Position numbers and translations under genes: made by a program
Shown here: piece by piece, positions 63,329 to 64,000 of the stretch
Position numbering within the stretch: the first letter of the stretch is position 1
How the letters are laid out: each line of letters begins with the position of its first letter
From: Liolophura sinensis
Lineage: Eukaryota > Mollusca > Polyplacophora > Chitonida > Chitonidae
Length of the DNA: 64,000 nucleotides
Assembly: GCF_032854445.1 (NCBI RefSeq)
Contig: NC_088306.1
Span: forward strand, 23,221,764-23,285,763
Reading direction: 5' to 3'
Notes under the pieces: generated by a model
The model's input: the letters and a program-made list of their open reading frames with translations, nothing else
The model's database searches: none
What the model was told of the DNA's origin: nothing

Positions 63329-64000
63329 CTGTGGAAGAGAAGAAGGGATAAGTGGAATTAGTGTGTATGCAAAAGAACATACTGGTACATGCACGGCCAA
63401 ACATTGCTCTGTGCGCAATTTCTTTGAACAATCCTGGTTAATATTCGAAACATTACAAAAATGAAAAGATATTCCTTTCAGAACTTTATGTGGGATACTT
63501 TATGTGGGTATACTTTATTGATGCATATATATACATTTGGACTGATGTTGTCTCTTGTTTGAAGGACATTTAACTTTTGGGTGAGGTGTCCAGAGTATTG
63601 GTGGAAACCACAACGCGGACACCTGGAATCAACTTCAGAAGACTTCCTGATTCATTTTTATCGTAACTTTTTTTTTTGTCCTTACAAATTGTGGCTGAGG
63701 TCACTGTGCCATAAGATGATGAGATTTCGGTGGAAAATCACAAAAAATTGATTTGCTAACATTAAACGTGAAAATTTGCGCCCTGACTCCCACTTTGTTG
63801 CCAGTCATCATCATTGATGCCTAAGACACCTGGTTCTGGATGCTTCACCTTCTAGTCAGCATAACACAAGCATGACAAATAACTAACACATCTACTCCAC
63901 AAACCACTGCTCACACATAAAGAATGTTTGGTTAAATACAAGGTTGTAGTAGAGAGGTGCGCGTAGTATCATCAAAGGAGAAAGTATCTAATGTTACAGT
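63329..64000. other. Upstream intron of the - strand gene, nothing else recognised
   Basis: No further exon could be fixed before the window ends. Confidence 0.4.

Overview
The window reads as nuclear DNA of an invertebrate animal, most likely a mollusc or another lophotrochozoan. The protein-coding parts are short exons with GT-AG introns. The recognisable proteins are animal families: carbohydrate 6-O-sulfotransferases, a vertebrate-like monoamine oxidase, and a protein with tryptophan-lysine-arginine actin-binding-like motifs. The space between and inside genes is full of tRNA-derived SINEs, small TIR elements and minisatellites. The commonest SINE ('family A' here) is of a kind I associate with molluscan genomes, but that is recollection, not a search. 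No bacterial operon, CRISPR array or viral gene was seen.

Layout. (1) 109-919: the last exon of one carbohydrate sulfotransferase on the + strand; the rest lies left of the window. (2) 920-23135: about 22 kb with no gene I can support. It holds four SINE families (A-D), TA-flanked MITEs, a long-TIR element carrying a nested SINE, and duplicated unclassified repeats. (3) 23136-26746: a second sulfotransferase on the same strand, including an N-terminal membrane-anchor exon found by splice phase. The two are paralogues about 25 kb apart. (4) 29611-45792: a complete 13-exon monoamine oxidase gene. Its joined length is 1,558 nt, one base more than an open frame, because exon 9 carries one extra T. 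Introns 2 and 8 carry a 44-bp and a 62-bp minisatellite. Intron 1 hides a short coding-like segment. (5) 45793-51422: the 3' flank of the oxidase, repeats only. (6) 51423-63328: the last four recognised exons, on the - strand, of a gene for a charged coiled-coil protein with two P-x-WKR modules and a KQAP-rich tail. It continues right of the window. Its largest intron contains a block-structured minisatellite of 18 A and 11 B units.

Functional reading. The sulfotransferases would act in the Golgi, moving sulfate from PAPS to the 6-position of sugar residues on glycans. The monoamine oxidase would be a flavoenzyme of the outer mitochondrial membrane, if the exon 9 base is an assembly error or polymorphism. 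The - strand gene looks cytoskeletal. Nothing suggests these genes form one pathway. The oxidase and the - strand gene converge.

Across the window, CpG is plentiful to about 29.6 kb and scarce within the oxidase and - strand gene bodies, while the palindrome TACATGTA does the reverse. This is what mosaic gene-body methylation would leave, but it was judged by eye and not computed.
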